A stretch of 64,000 nt of DNA from Melastoma dodecandrum (lineage: Eukaryota > Streptophyta > Magnoliopsida > Myrtales > Melastomataceae): contig JARUPY010000066.1 in the NCBI GenBank assembly GCA_029817715.1, positions 62,001 through 126,000 of the forward strand, read 5' to 3'. Position numbers and translations under genes: made by a program. Shown piece by piece: positions 37,533-45,846 of the stretch (positions within the stretch are counted from its first letter, which is position 1; each line of letters begins with the position of its first letter). The notes under the pieces were generated by a model. It had not been told where the DNA came from. It did not search any database and was given only the letters and a program-made list of their open reading frames with translations.

Positions 37533-38758
37533 GGCGCCTCCGCGACGACGGGCGCGGCGCGGTCCGCGGTGATCTCGAAGGAGTCGCGCTGGTCCTTCTC
37601 GCGCGTCACGGCCGAGGTGAAGCGCACGTTGGCGAGCCCCGTCGCCTCGATCTCGCCGATGAGCGCGGGCGCGTTGGTCGTGGCGCCGACGAGGCGCACC
37701 TTGTCCGGCGCGATCGACAGCTCCTTGAGATAGGTGTCGGCCGGGATCGCCTTCGCGAGCTTGTCCATGAGGACGACGATCGCGCGTTCCGGCGCCTTCG
37801 CCTCGAGCAGCGCGCGCTCGCGCTCGCCGATGGCGCCCATGGTCGCGTTCTTGAGGAGCTTGCGCGCCTTCATGAGCCTGACGCTCGCCGCGCGCAGCCC
37901 ATCGTCGGCGCTCGACGCGGCAAGCGATGTCGCGAGATAGACGGTGCCGAGCAGCGCCAGCGACGCCAAAGCGACGCGCGAGACGAGACGCCGCGAGTCG
38001 ACGCGCGCGGCTTTCGCGGTGCCGCGAAAAAGGTTGACGCCGAGCGGCTCGGCAAGCGGGCCGTCGGCCGCGCCGATCGCCGTGGGGGCGAGCCCAAGCG
38101 CGCCGAGCGCCGCGAGCGGGCCGGCGACGACGTCCTTCGACGTTGCGGTCAGCGCGACGGTTACGCCACCACCCTCGGTCGTCTCGACCACGCGATAGCC
38201 GTAGAGGACGCGATCGGGCTTCCAGGGCGTGAGGCGATCGAGCTTGTGCTCGATGATCGGCGCCAAAAACTCGCGGCTCGCCGCCGGAAGGGACAGGGTG
38301 CGCTGCAGGACCTGGTCGGGCCGCAGCCGCAGCTCGATCGCCGTCCATTTCGCCGCCTCGATCGCCGCCCGCTCGTCGCCCGCGATCGCATCGAGCGGCC
38401 CGAGGAACGTCGTGTCGCGCTTCAAGGTCCGGTGCAGCTCCACCGCGCCGGACGCCGTCACGACGGCGACGAGGCGAATGTCGGGAAACCAGCGCGACAG
38501 ATAGGGATCGATCGTCGCGCAGAACGCGTCGACGAGCGTCGCCCAGAACGCGCGCACTTTGTCGAGGACCGCCATCAAGGTCGTCGACTTGCGGACCTCC
38601 GCGGCGATCCGCTCGCGATAAGGGGCAAGACGGTCCCAAACCGGCGCCAGGCGCGCGGCACCGGCACGCGCGCGGGCGGCAAACGGCTCGGCGATCGGCC
38701 GCACCCTTGCGAGCGCGGTCTCCAATTTCGGCAAGGTGTCGAAGCCGGTGAGCCGCAT
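37529..38758 (-). CDS. gspL: T2SS assembly protein GspL (PilN-domain type)
   Basis: A 409-residue protein. The cytoplasmic actin-like part (WFPDIRLVAVVTASGAVELH, LPAASREFLAPIIEHKLDRL, then TPWKPDRVLYGYRVVE) is followed by one membrane segment (VSRVALASLALLGTVYLATS, about residues 260-280). A periplasmic PilN-like region carries VVLMDKLAKAIPADTYLKEL. GspL recruits the ATPase GspE to the membrane and binds GspM. It begins nine bases after the gspE stop and overlaps gspM by four bases. The gene is intact. Confidence 0.82.
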   Translation of the reverse strand: MRLTGFDTLPKLETALARVRPIAEPFAARARAGAARLAPVWDRLAPYRERIAAEVRKSTTLMAVLDKVRAFWATLVDAFCATIDPYLSRWFPDIRLVAVVTASGAVELHRTLKRDTTFLGPLDAIAGDERAAIEAAKWTAIELRLRPDQVLQRTLSLPAASREFLAPIIEHKLDRLTPWKPDRVLYGYRVVETTEGGGVTVALTATSKDVVAGPLAALGALGLAPTAIGAADGPLAEPLGVNLFRGTAKAARVDSRRLVSRVALASLALLGTVYLATSLAASSADDGLRAASVRLMKARKLLKNATMGAIGERERALLEAKAPERAIVVLMDKLAKAIPADTYLKELSIAPDKVRLVGATTNAPALIGEIEATGLANVRFTSAVTREKDQRDSFEITADRAAPVVAEAP

Positions 38759-38767
38759 CGCCCCGCC

Positions 38768-40462
38768 CTACCCGACCGTGCGCAAGACTTCCTCGACCGA
38801 GGTCAGGCCCTGCCCCGCCTTGGCGAAGCCGTCCTCGAGCATGGTCGTCAGCCCGTTTTCGCGCCCGGCCGCCTCGATGCGGTTCGAATCCGCCTTGGCT
38901 CCGATCAGCGCGCGGATGCCGGCATCGACGCGCAGCACCTCGAACACGCCGACTCGGCCGCGATAGCCGGTCTGGCCGCAGGCCGGGCAGCCGACGGCCT
39001 TGTGGAACGCGTGCGCCTGCGGCACGGCGAAGCCGCGCTTGCGGCAAAGCCCGGTGACGATCGCAGCCTGGTCCGGGTCCGGCGCCTTGCACCGCTCGCA
39101 GAGCCGGCGCACCAGCCGCTGGCCGAGCACGCCGCGCAACGACGCCGCGATGAGGAACGGCTCGATGCCCATGTCGGCGAGGCGGACGACCGCGTCGCAG
39201 GCCGAGTTGGTGTGCAGCGTCGTCAGCACGAGATGGCCGGTCAGCGCCGCCTGGATGCCGATCTGCGCGGTCTCGGTGTCGCGCATCTCGCCGACCATGA
39301 TGACGTCGGGATCGTGACGCAGGAACGAGCGCAGTGCGGAGGCGAAGGTTAGGCCAATCGACGGCTTGATCTGCGTCTGGTGGATGCCGGCGATCTGGTA
39401 CTCGATCGGGTCCTCGACGGTGACGATCTTGCGCGTCGGCTCGTTGAGCATGCCGATCGCCGTCGCCAGCGTCGTCGTCTTGCCGGAGCCGGTCGGGCCG
39501 GTGACGATCAGGATGCCGTGCGGCTCGTGCAGCAGCGCCTCGATCCCCGCGCGATGCGCCGGGGTCATGCCGATCCGCGCGAACTCGAGCAGCTTCGCGT
39601 CCTTCAGGAGGATACGCGCCACGGCGGTCTCGCCGTACATCGTCGGCGACAGCGCGATACGCAGGTCCGCCTCGACGTTGCGGATGCGGACGTTGGCGCG
39701 CCCGTCCTGCGGCAGCCGCCGCTCGGCGATGTCGAGGCCGGCGAGGATTTTGACGCGCGAGATCACGGCGGCGGCGAGGTGGCGCGGCAGGCTCTGGTCG
39801 AGCCGCAACAGCCCGTCGACGCGGAAGCGGATGCGCAGTTCGTCGCGCCCGGTCTCGAAATGGATGTCGGTCGCGCCGACCTCGAGCGCCCGTTCGAGGA
39901 TCTGGTCGATGGCCCGCACGATCGGCGCCCCGCGGGCGAGATCCTGCAGCGCCTCGACCGAGTCGGCGTCGACGAACTCTTCGGCGAAGTCCGCCGAGCT
40001 CGCCGAGGCCATGCCGGCCTCGCGGCCTTCGCGGCCGACGCGCTCGAAGAGAAGGTCCAGCTCCTCGAAGGAGAGAACGCAAAGCCGCGGCACCGCGCCC
40101 AAGGCCAGGGTGACGGCCTGGATCGCCTCGCGCGCACCGGGGTCGGCCAAGGCCAGCCACAGCAGGCCGCCGTCGTCGCGAAACGGCAGCGCGAAGGCCT
40201 CGCGCAGGAACTGCAGCGACAGGCCCTCGTGGCGCAGCGCGACATCGGTCATCGCCTCGTAGTCGCCGCGCGGCAGGTCGAAAAATTCGGCGGCGAGGGC
40301 GGCGAGGTCGCCCGCGGGAGCACGGCCGCCGCGCCACGCCGTCTCCAGCGTGCCGGCCTCGCCGCCGATGTCGCGGCGCGCGGCCTTGCCGGGCTCGATT
40401 CCGCGCGCGCGCAGAAAATCCGCGAAGCCCTCGCTCGGCGCGATGATCCTCTCGTGCGTCAT
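38768..40462 (-). CDS. gspE: T2SS ATPase GspE
   Basis: A 564-residue secretion ATPase that powers pseudopilus assembly. The N-terminal N1E/N2E region precedes the catalytic domain: ATDIHFETGRDELRIRFRVD, RLPQDGRANVRI, Walker A ILIVTGPTGSGKTTTLATAI, the Asp box VTVEDPIEYQIAGIHQTQIK, Walker B RHDPDVIMVGEMRDTETA and His box GHLVLTTLHTNSA. A tetracysteine zinc site follows (CERCKAPDP and CPACGQTGYRGR). Placing gspE after the pseudopilin genes is unusual against the classic C-D-E-F order but is seen in alphaproteobacteria. Confidence 0.94.
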   Translation of the reverse strand: MTHERIIAPSEGFADFLRARGIEPGKAARRDIGGEAGTLETAWRGGRAPAGDLAALAAEFFDLPRGDYEAMTDVALRHEGLSLQFLREAFALPFRDDGGLLWLALADPGAREAIQAVTLALGAVPRLCVLSFEELDLLFERVGREGREAGMASASSADFAEEFVDADSVEALQDLARGAPIVRAIDQILERALEVGATDIHFETGRDELRIRFRVDGLLRLDQSLPRHLAAAVISRVKILAGLDIAERRLPQDGRANVRIRNVEADLRIALSPTMYGETAVARILLKDAKLLEFARIGMTPAHRAGIEALLHEPHGILIVTGPTGSGKTTTLATAIGMLNEPTRKIVTVEDPIEYQIAGIHQTQIKPSIGLTFASALRSFLRHDPDVIMVGEMRDTETAQIGIQAALTGHLVLTTLHTNSACDAVVRLADMGIEPFLIAASLRGVLGQRLVRRLCERCKAPDPDQAAIVTGLCRKRGFAVPQAHAFHKAVGCPACGQTGYRGRVGVFEVLRVDAGIRALIGAKADSNRIEAAGRENGLTTMLEDGFAKAGQGLTSVEEVLRTVG

Positions 40463-40465
40463 CGG

Positions 40466-41413
40466 TCAGTCCCACCAGTCGAGGACATAATAAGGATCGG
40501 TTTGGCTTTTCGATGCCGCGACGACGGCGTGCAGCGTTTTTTTGCGGCCTGTGCGCGAGGTCGCGTCGATCGTCACGGTAAAGGCCGGCCCCGCCTCGGT
40601 CTTGGTATAGGCCTGGGCCTCCTTGATGCCGCCCATGAGATCGTCGAGCGCCTTCTTATCCGGGTCCTTGGAGAGGCTGGCGCGGCGCGAGAGGATCACC
40701 TCCGCCTCGGCCGCCGAGAGACCGGGGATCGCCTCGAGCATCTCGCGGCCGGCGGTCAGGACGTCGATCTTGCCGTCGGGGTTGTAGACCGTCAGCATCG
40801 GCGCCAGCGTCCGATAATCCTCGCGTGTGAGATCGGGAAAGTCGCGCAGCTGCTCGACCGACTGGAACCCGCGCAGCTTTTTCTTGGCCTCCGGCTGGGC
40901 GGGCGGCGCGCCCGGCTGTGTGGTCGCAGGCTGCGCGACGACGCCGTCGGGCGCGGTCGATGGCGGCGGCGGGGGCCGGGCCGCGTCGGGCGTCGGGTTG
41001 CGGTCCGCGCCGCGGAGCTCGACGATCCAGGCGACGAGGCCGCGCGCGTCGCCGGCGTCCATGCCGGCCTTCTCGAACACGCTCTGCAGGAGCTTCGGGT
41101 CGGATGCGTTGATGTCGGCCTTGGCCGCCTCGTCGGCGACACGCGGCGCGATGGTGCCGCCCGCCACCTTGACGCGGCGCCCGTCGACCGCGGCCGGCGC
41201 CGCCTTGGTGACGAAGAGCTCGTAGGCGGTGAGCTCGAGGCCGGCCTGCGCCAGCCCCGCGGTCGCGACATCGGCATCCCCGACGCGGGCGGCATCGAGC
41301 GCCGAGCGCACCAGCAGCGAGCCAGCCGCCATGAAGCCGGTGAGCACCAGCATCACGCCGAGCACCGCGACGAGGATGTAGCCGCCCCGCGGCGAGCGTT
41401 GGACACGTCTCAT
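40466..41413 (-). CDS. gspK: T2SS minor pseudopilin GspK
   Basis: A 315-residue pseudopilin that caps the pseudopilus. The prepilin leader is MRRVQRSPRGG and the hydrophobic segment starts YILVAVLGVMLVLTGFMAAG; as in other GspK proteins the +5 Glu is absent. The large soluble domain has ADINASDPKLLQSVFEKAGM, RGLVAWIVELRGADRNPTPD, FQSVEQLRDFPDLTREDYRT and NPDGKIDVLTAGREMLEAIP, the two SAM-like modules of the family. A Pro-rich insert (ARPPPPPSTAP) interrupts them. It overlaps gspJ by four bases. Confidence 0.88.
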   Translation of the reverse strand: MRRVQRSPRGGYILVAVLGVMLVLTGFMAAGSLLVRSALDAARVGDADVATAGLAQAGLELTAYELFVTKAAPAAVDGRRVKVAGGTIAPRVADEAAKADINASDPKLLQSVFEKAGMDAGDARGLVAWIVELRGADRNPTPDAARPPPPPSTAPDGVVAQPATTQPGAPPAQPEAKKKLRGFQSVEQLRDFPDLTREDYRTLAPMLTVYNPDGKIDVLTAGREMLEAIPGLSAAEAEVILSRRASLSKDPDKKALDDLMGGIKEAQAYTKTEAGPAFTVTIDATSRTGRKKTLHAVVAASKSQTDPYYVLDWWD

Positions 41414-42381
41414 AGCGTTTGGATCACGGCCGGAGGCTGGCCCGGCTGAGCCGGCTGACCGGCCGTGTCCTTGCCCCCGTCGGGGCGCCCGCAGAAGCCG
41501 TCGTCGCCGGCGTCCGCACTGCCCGGGGCTGCGGTCGGCGGGGGCGGCGTCACAGGCGTTGCAGGCGGCGGCGGGTCGCCGCTGGTCGGCGGGGGCATCG
41601 CGCCCTTCGAGCCGCCGTCCTTCGGAAGACAGCCGATATCGGCATTGGCGCGGATCGTCAGCCGGCTCGTCGCCAGCACGCGACCGCTACCGCGATCGAT
41701 CGCCTCGACGAGGATCGCCGCCGGCAGCAGCGGGCCGATCGGCCAGGTCGCGACGCGCTTCGGCGTGTCCTTCCCTTGGCTCGGCGGCAGATAATAGAAG
41801 CGCAGCCTCGCGCCGCCCGTCCCCAACGTGCGCTGCGATCCGTAATGCAGGTCGTCGAAGGAGGCCGCGCGCACGGACAGGCGCGCCTCACCGCGGGTGA
41901 GGCTGGTGCCCGCGCCGACGCGAACCTCGCGCAGCGCGACGACGTGCATGCTCCGCGTGCCGTCCGGCTCGCGCTCGGCGCGCGCGAAATAGAGGCTGTT
42001 GGGGCCGCCGCGAAAGACGAAAGGTTGCGGCTCGAAGCCGTTCCAGCGCGCACGGGCGAGGCCGGACACGTCGCGGGCGATCGCCTCCATGGTGCGGCCG
42101 AGGTCATCGGTGTCCTGCACGCGCGCGACGCTGCCGTCGACGGCGCGCAGCAGCACCGATGCCGCCGACACGAGGCCGAGCAGCACGAAGGCCGAGATCG
42201 TGAAGGTCGCGAGCGTCTCGACGAGGAGAAAGCCAGCGTTGGCGCCACGTGATCCCCCTCCCTCTTGTGGGGAGGGGCAGGGGGTGGGGGTCGCGCCGTG
42301 CTTCTGGGCCGGCCGTGGAGCACACCACGACCCCCGCCCCTGGCCCCTTCCCGCAAGGGGGGAGGGGAAAGCGGCGGCCAC
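41410..42381 (-). CDS. gspJ: T2SS minor pseudopilin GspJ, start obscured by a palindromic element
   Basis: The pseudopilin segment is GFLLVETLATFTISAFVLLG with the conserved Glu at +5. The soluble domain follows (LGRTMEAIARDVSGLARARW, FVFRGGPNSLYFARAERE, RLRFYYLPPSQGKDTP) and a long Pro/Gly-rich C-terminal tail with SGDPPPPATPVTPPPPTAAP. In-frame starts are scarce: the GTG at 42381, 53 bp after gspI, would give a leader of about 60 residues translated from a palindromic element (42254-42366). Prepilin leaders are removed before the mature Phe, so an inserted element could be tolerated. The true start is uncertain. Confidence 0.75.
   Translation of the reverse strand: MAAAFPSPLAGRGQGRGSWCAPRPAQKHGATPTPCPSPQEGGGSRGANAGFLLVETLATFTISAFVLLGLVSAASVLLRAVDGSVARVQDTDDLGRTMEAIARDVSGLARARWNGFEPQPFVFRGGPNSLYFARAEREPDGTRSMHVVALREVRVGAGTSLTRGEARLSVRAASFDDLHYGSQRTLGTGGARLRFYYLPPSQGKDTPKRVATWPIGPLLPAAILVEAIDRGSGRVLATSRLTIRANADIGCLPKDGGSKGAMPPPTSGDPPPPATPVTPPPPTAAPGSADAGDDGFCGRPDGGKDTAGQPAQPGQPPAVIQTL
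42254..42366. repeat. REP-like palindromic element at the 5' end of gspJ
   Basis: A 113-bp G/C-rich element with inverted arms. CCCCCTCCCTCTTGTGGGGA opens the left side and ends in GGGGGTGGGGGTCG. The right side starts CGACCCCCGCCCC and ends CGCAAGGGGGGAGGGG. The smaller inner hairpins give a mirrored structure. It lies between the gspI stop and the gspJ pilin segment, and the gspJ frame reads through it. Confidence 0.75.
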
Positions 42382-42433
42382 GCCGAGGCTTGCGAAGCTT
42401 AAGATGTGGCTCGGTCCCGCGCGTGCCCATCGC

Positions 42434-42907
42434 TCACTCCGCCGCCCGGACCATGCGCAGCGTCTCGATCTCGAGCTCGCGGCCTTCGGCGCCGACGCGC
42501 ACGAGCAGGCGCTGGGTCTTCCAGGGGAGCTTTTGCTCCTGCCCGGCTCGCGCGGGCTGGCCGACGGGCTTCTCGTCGCTTGGGTCGACCGCCGGCTTCG
42601 GCAATTGCGCCCGCAGGTCGACCGTCTTGGCGACGAGCGTCCAGGCGCGGCCATCGCGGGTACCATGATAGGTGCCGGGCTTCATGTCGCGCCGGGCGAG
42701 CGCATCCTCGAGCACCGCGCGCGCAACGATCTCGCGCTGCGTATGGTCGTCGAAGGCGACGGAGCCGGCGCGCATCTGCACCACGCCGCGATACAGCACG
42801 GAGAGCAGCGTCGCCATCACGGTGAAGGCGACGAGGACCTCGAGCAGAGTGAATCCGGCGGTCCCGCGCCACCGGCCGATGGTTTGCCCTGCGCCCTTTC
42901 GCGTCAT
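42434..42907 (-). CDS. gspI: T2SS minor pseudopilin GspI
   Basis: A 157-residue pseudopilin. The basic leader MTRKGAGQTIGRWRGTAG ends at the peptidase site, followed by FTLLEVLVAFTVMATLLSVL with Glu at +5. The soluble part has FDDHTQREIVARAVLEDALA and a C-terminal strand region, RLLVRVGAEGRELEIETLRM. GspI starts the pseudopilus tip complex with GspJ and GspK. It begins 12 bp after the gspH stop. The gene is intact. Confidence 0.85.
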   Translation of the reverse strand: MTRKGAGQTIGRWRGTAGFTLLEVLVAFTVMATLLSVLYRGVVQMRAGSVAFDDHTQREIVARAVLEDALARRDMKPGTYHGTRDGRAWTLVAKTVDLRAQLPKPAVDPSDEKPVGQPARAGQEQKLPWKTQRLLVRVGAEGRELEIETLRMVRAAE

Positions 42908-42919
42908 GGCCGGCCTCGC

Positions 42920-43342
42920 CTAGCGCGTCTCGACACGGATCGCGCCCGTGTCGGCGTTGACGAGAACGGCGGCCGTCGCGTCGCGCGAGGCGATGACGAT
43001 CGCCCCTCCGGAGGCCCGACCATCCGCGTAGAAGCGGATGCCGGGCGCGCCGGAGTCGACGACGCGCGCCACGGCGCCCACCGGCAGCTCGATCGCCGCG
43101 GGCGAGGCGCCGGACTCGATGCGTCGGCCGTATGAGCCGATCGTCGCTGTCGTGTAACGGCCGGTGGTGAGCGCGGCGTTGCGGTCCTCGCGCAACAGCG
43201 CGGCGACCTGCAGGGCGGCGATGCGCAGCGACGAAGGCCCGGTGGCGCGCACGAGCCCCGGCAGCGACAGCGCCGCCAGGACGGCGATCAGCAGCAGCGC
43301 GAGCGAAACCTCGACGAGCGTGAAGCCGTCGCAGCTTCCCTT
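42920..43342 (-). CDS. gspH: T2SS minor pseudopilin GspH, start obscured by a palindromic element
   Basis: The pilin segment reads DGFTLVEVSLALLLIAVLAA, with the Gly/Phe processing site and Glu at +5. A domain of about 125 residues follows (RIAALQVAALLREDRNAALT, GIRFYADGRASGGAIVIASR, ending VNADTGAIRVETR). Upstream of the pilin segment the frame runs straight into a 148-bp palindromic element with no ATG, GTG or TTG in frame. Translation either starts in another frame within the element or a base is missing, for example in the C-run at 43402-43408. The 5' boundary given here is only the last codons before the pilin segment. Confidence 0.7.
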   Translation of the reverse strand, partial: KGSCDGFTLVEVSLALLLIAVLAALSLPGLVRATGPSSLRIAALQVAALLREDRNAALTTGRYTTATIGSYGRRIESGASPAAIELPVGAVARVVDSGAPGIRFYADGRASGGAIVIASRDATAAVLVNADTGAIRVETR

Positions 43343-43486
43343 CTCCCGCTTGCGGGAGAAGGCGGCCCCGCAGAGCGGGGTCGGATGAGGGGACTCGCCG
43401 CTCCCCCCCTATCGCAATCGCGAGCGGCCCGATCCCTCATCCGACCCGACTTCGTCGGGCCACCTTCTCCCGCAAGCGGGAGAAGG
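43339..43486. repeat. Mirrored palindromic element between gspG and gspH
   Basis: A composite of five inverted-repeat parts. The outer hairpin CCTTCTCCCGCTTGCGGGAG is at 43339-43362 and its mirror at 43463-43486 (each an 11-bp stem with a 2-base loop). The inner hairpins are CCCCGC-AGA-GCGGGG and CCCGAC-TTC-GTCGGG. The long-range arms are GGTCGGATGAGGG (43379-43391) and CCCTCATCCGACC (43434-43446). The layout is that of a REP/BIME-type dispersed element. Confidence 0.88.
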
Positions 43487-43523
43487 AGGGGCCGCGCGTC
43501 CGCGGATATAGTCGCCTCCCGCG

Positions 43524-43976
43524 TCACTCGTTGCCGATGGCGGCGTGCTCGACGCCGGCGCTGCGTTGGCCGTCGGGCCCAAGCGAGGTGATCGCGTAGG
43601 GCGTCGTCTTGCCGGGCACGTGGTATTCGTAGGCGTTGCCCCACGGGTCGACCGGCACCTTGGGCTGCTTGAGATAGGGGCCGGCCCAGTGCTCGCCCGC
43701 CGCCGGACGCCGCACCAGCGCCTCGAGACCCTCGCTGTTCGTCGGGTAGCGGCCGTAGTCGAGGTAGAAGAGGTCGAGCGCCGAGGCGAAGCTCTCGATC
43801 TGCAGATGCGCCGTGCGCTCGCGCGAGCTCGAGAGATAGCCGAGCACGCGCGGCCCGACGAGACCCATCACGAGCCCGAGGATCACCAGCACGACCAGGC
43901 GCTCGACAAGCGTGAAGCCGCCGGTGCTGTCGCGCCGCCCCGGCACCTTCCGCCGCCTTTCGATCCAGGTCTTCAT
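43524..43976 (-). CDS. gspG: T2SS major pseudopilin GspG
   Basis: A 150-residue major pseudopilin. The basic leader (MKTWIERRRKVPGRRDSTGG) is followed by FTLVERLVVLVILGLVMGLV, with Glu at +5 and an unusual Arg at +6 where most have Leu or Met. The soluble domain is typical: LYLDYGRYPTNSEGLEALV-like context (FYLDYGRYPTNSEGLEALVR), GPYLKQPKVPVDPWGNAYEY and ITSLGPDGQRSAG with the calcium-loop region. It follows gspF after 38 bp. The next 150 bp hold a palindromic element before gspH. Confidence 0.92.
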   Translation of the reverse strand: MKTWIERRRKVPGRRDSTGGFTLVERLVVLVILGLVMGLVGPRVLGYLSSSRERTAHLQIESFASALDLFYLDYGRYPTNSEGLEALVRRPAAGEHWAGPYLKQPKVPVDPWGNAYEYHVPGKTTPYAITSLGPDGQRSAGVEHAAIGNE

Positions 43977-44014
43977 GTCTACCCCCGTTCGAACGTGGAT
44001 AGTTTGCCTACAAT

Positions 44015-45226
44015 CTATTTCAAAAGGTCGTTGACGCTCATCAGCGCGGTCATCACCGAGATGATCAGCCAGGCGATGAGGACCGAAACCAGCATCATCG
44101 TCGCCGGCCCCAGCACGGCGATGACGCGCGACAGCGCCGTGTCGAGCCGCGCCTCGTAGAAGATGGCGACGCGGCTCGCCGAGTCCGGCAGGCGCCCGCT
44201 CTCCTCGCCGACGCGCAGCATCTGCACGACGTGCCGCGGCAGGATCGCGCGCGTCTCCAGCGCCTCGGACAGGCGCTTGCCCTTGCGCACGTCGCCGACG
44301 ACGCCGTCGATCTCGGCGCGGAAGGCCGGCAACCGCACGACGTCGCGCAACAGGCGCAGCGAGGTCGAGATGTCGACGCCGTTGCCGATCAGCACCGAGA
44401 GGGTGCGGCAGAACTTCAAGGTCGCTTCGTAGAGCAGCAGCGTGCGCAGCAGCGGCACGTGCGAGAAGAGCCGCATCCAGATGCCGCGTTCCTGGCCGAG
44501 CTTGCTGACCAGCAGCACGCCGACGACGAGCGCACCGAGCGAAAGCCCGATCGTCTGCAGGTTGGTGCGCAGGAACGACGACATGTTGAAGACCATCAAG
44601 GCCGTCGGATCGATCTTGTCGCGGAAGCCTTCGAGCGCGGTCTCGAATTGCGGGATCACGTAGAGGAAGATGAAGGTCATCGCGGAGAGCGCCGCGAGGA
44701 TCAGGAACGCGGGATAGGAGATCGCGCCGACGAGACGCTTCTTCATGCGTTCCATGCGCTGGCGCTCGTCGGCCAGCGCGGACAGAGCCTCCTCGAGCCG
44801 GCCCGTCGCCTCGGCCACCTCGACCATCTTGACGTAGATCGGCGAGAACAGGCGCGGGTGCTCGCCGAGCGCGGCGGAAAAGGTCTTGCCGACCGAGATC
44901 GCCAGGTGCAGCTCGCGCAGCACCTTGGTGCGCCAGCGGCTGCCGCCCATCTGCTGCAGCAGCACGAGCGCCTCGGCGAGCGTCACCCCGCCCTTCAGGA
45001 GCATGACGATGTCGAGGGTCATCGCGGTGATGTCCTCGGACTTCGGCTCCGGCGTGAGCATGTCGCGCAGCGAGCGACCCGTCTGGGCCCGCGCCTCCGC
45101 GGCCTTGATCGGCAGGAAGCCGGCGCGATCGAGTTCCTTGATGATCTCGGCGACAGAGGTGCCGTCCATCAGCCCGCTGGTCTTGCGGCCGGATGCATCG
45201 AGCGCCTCGTAGCGGAAGCTCGGCAT
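44015..45226 (-). CDS. gspF: T2SS inner-membrane platform protein GspF
   Basis: A 403-residue polytopic protein. The N-terminal FRYEALDASGRKTSGLMDGT is followed by two repeated GspF domains, each with a helical bundle and membrane segments: LLKGGVTLAEALVLLQQMGG, then FLILAALSAMTFIFLYVIPQ; and LSVLIGNGVDISTSLRLLRD, then MLRVGEESGRLPDSASRVAI, ending TMMLVSVLIAWLIISVMTAL. GspF converts GspE ATPase motion into pilin insertion. It lies 3 bp after the prepilin peptidase gene. The gene is intact. Confidence 0.93.
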   Translation of the reverse strand: MPSFRYEALDASGRKTSGLMDGTSVAEIIKELDRAGFLPIKAAEARAQTGRSLRDMLTPEPKSEDITAMTLDIVMLLKGGVTLAEALVLLQQMGGSRWRTKVLRELHLAISVGKTFSAALGEHPRLFSPIYVKMVEVAEATGRLEEALSALADERQRMERMKKRLVGAISYPAFLILAALSAMTFIFLYVIPQFETALEGFRDKIDPTALMVFNMSSFLRTNLQTIGLSLGALVVGVLLVSKLGQERGIWMRLFSHVPLLRTLLLYEATLKFCRTLSVLIGNGVDISTSLRLLRDVVRLPAFRAEIDGVVGDVRKGKRLSEALETRAILPRHVVQMLRVGEESGRLPDSASRVAIFYEARLDTALSRVIAVLGPATMMLVSVLIAWLIISVMTALMSVNDLLK

Positions 45227-45229
45227 CGC

Positions 45230-45846
45230 CTAGGCTCCCCAGAGGATCGGCCAAACCGGCCAAGTCTGCGCGACCCAGACGGCATAGAGGGCCGGTGCCA
45301 GGAAAGCACCGAAGGCCAGCTTGTGGCCGGGCGCGGGCGTGATCGACCGGCCGCGTAGGTTGGCGGCGAGGCAGGTCGCGGCGACGACGCAGAGCGCCAC
45401 GAGGCTCGCGGCAAGCAGCGCCCAGGCGAAGGCGACCGCGCCGACGAGCAGCCCGCCGGCGGCCGCCAGCTTGACGTCGCCGAGCCCCAGGCCGTCGAAA
45501 CCGCGGCGGCGGAAATAGACCTCGCGGAAGGCGAGGAGCACGCCGCCGGTGAGCAGCAGGTCGGCGGCCAGCACGAGGACCGAATCGCCCGAGGCGAGGC
45601 GCACGGCCAGCGCCAGCACCGCGAAGGCGGCGACGGCACCGTCGGCGATCGTGAAGCTCGCGAGGTCCTGCACGACGATCCAGCGACGAGCGCGCCGAGC
45701 GCCGGAGTGGCGAACAGGACGACATCCTCGGGACGGCGGATCAGCAGGCCGGCGAGCAGCGCGAAGGCGGCCGCCGCGGACCATTCGACGATGGTGGCGA
45801 GCGAGCGCTCAGCCGTGACATCCGCCACCTCGTCGACCGCGCTCAC
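45230..45846 (-). CDS. A24-type prepilin peptidase, minimal form, frameshifted
   Basis: A small membrane aspartic peptidase that should process the pseudopilins of this operon. The first catalytic Asp is in IVVQDLASFTIADG and the second in the GxGD motif GLGLGDVKLAAAGGLLVG. About six hydrophobic segments are visible. It lacks the N-terminal Cys-rich methylase half of GspO, so it resembles CpaA-type enzymes. The GTG start overlaps the gspD stop (GTGA). A base is missing near 45682: adding one C gives LGALVAWIVVQDL and a 205-residue frame. Reading as written would end the peptidase before its active site. Confidence 0.78.

Noticed and set aside
36978..40475. One very long minus-strand frame over gspE, gspL and gspM
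   Set aside because: The long frame is an open shadow caused by high GC. The Arg/Ala-rich translation has no domains, while gspE and gspL in the other frames are complete; only the last 184 codons (gspM) are real.
42254..43486. Palindromic elements as simple terminators within the gsp operon
   Set aside because: They have no T-run on the minus strand, and the downstream genes gspI-gspN have no other evident promoter, so termination there would silence the operon.
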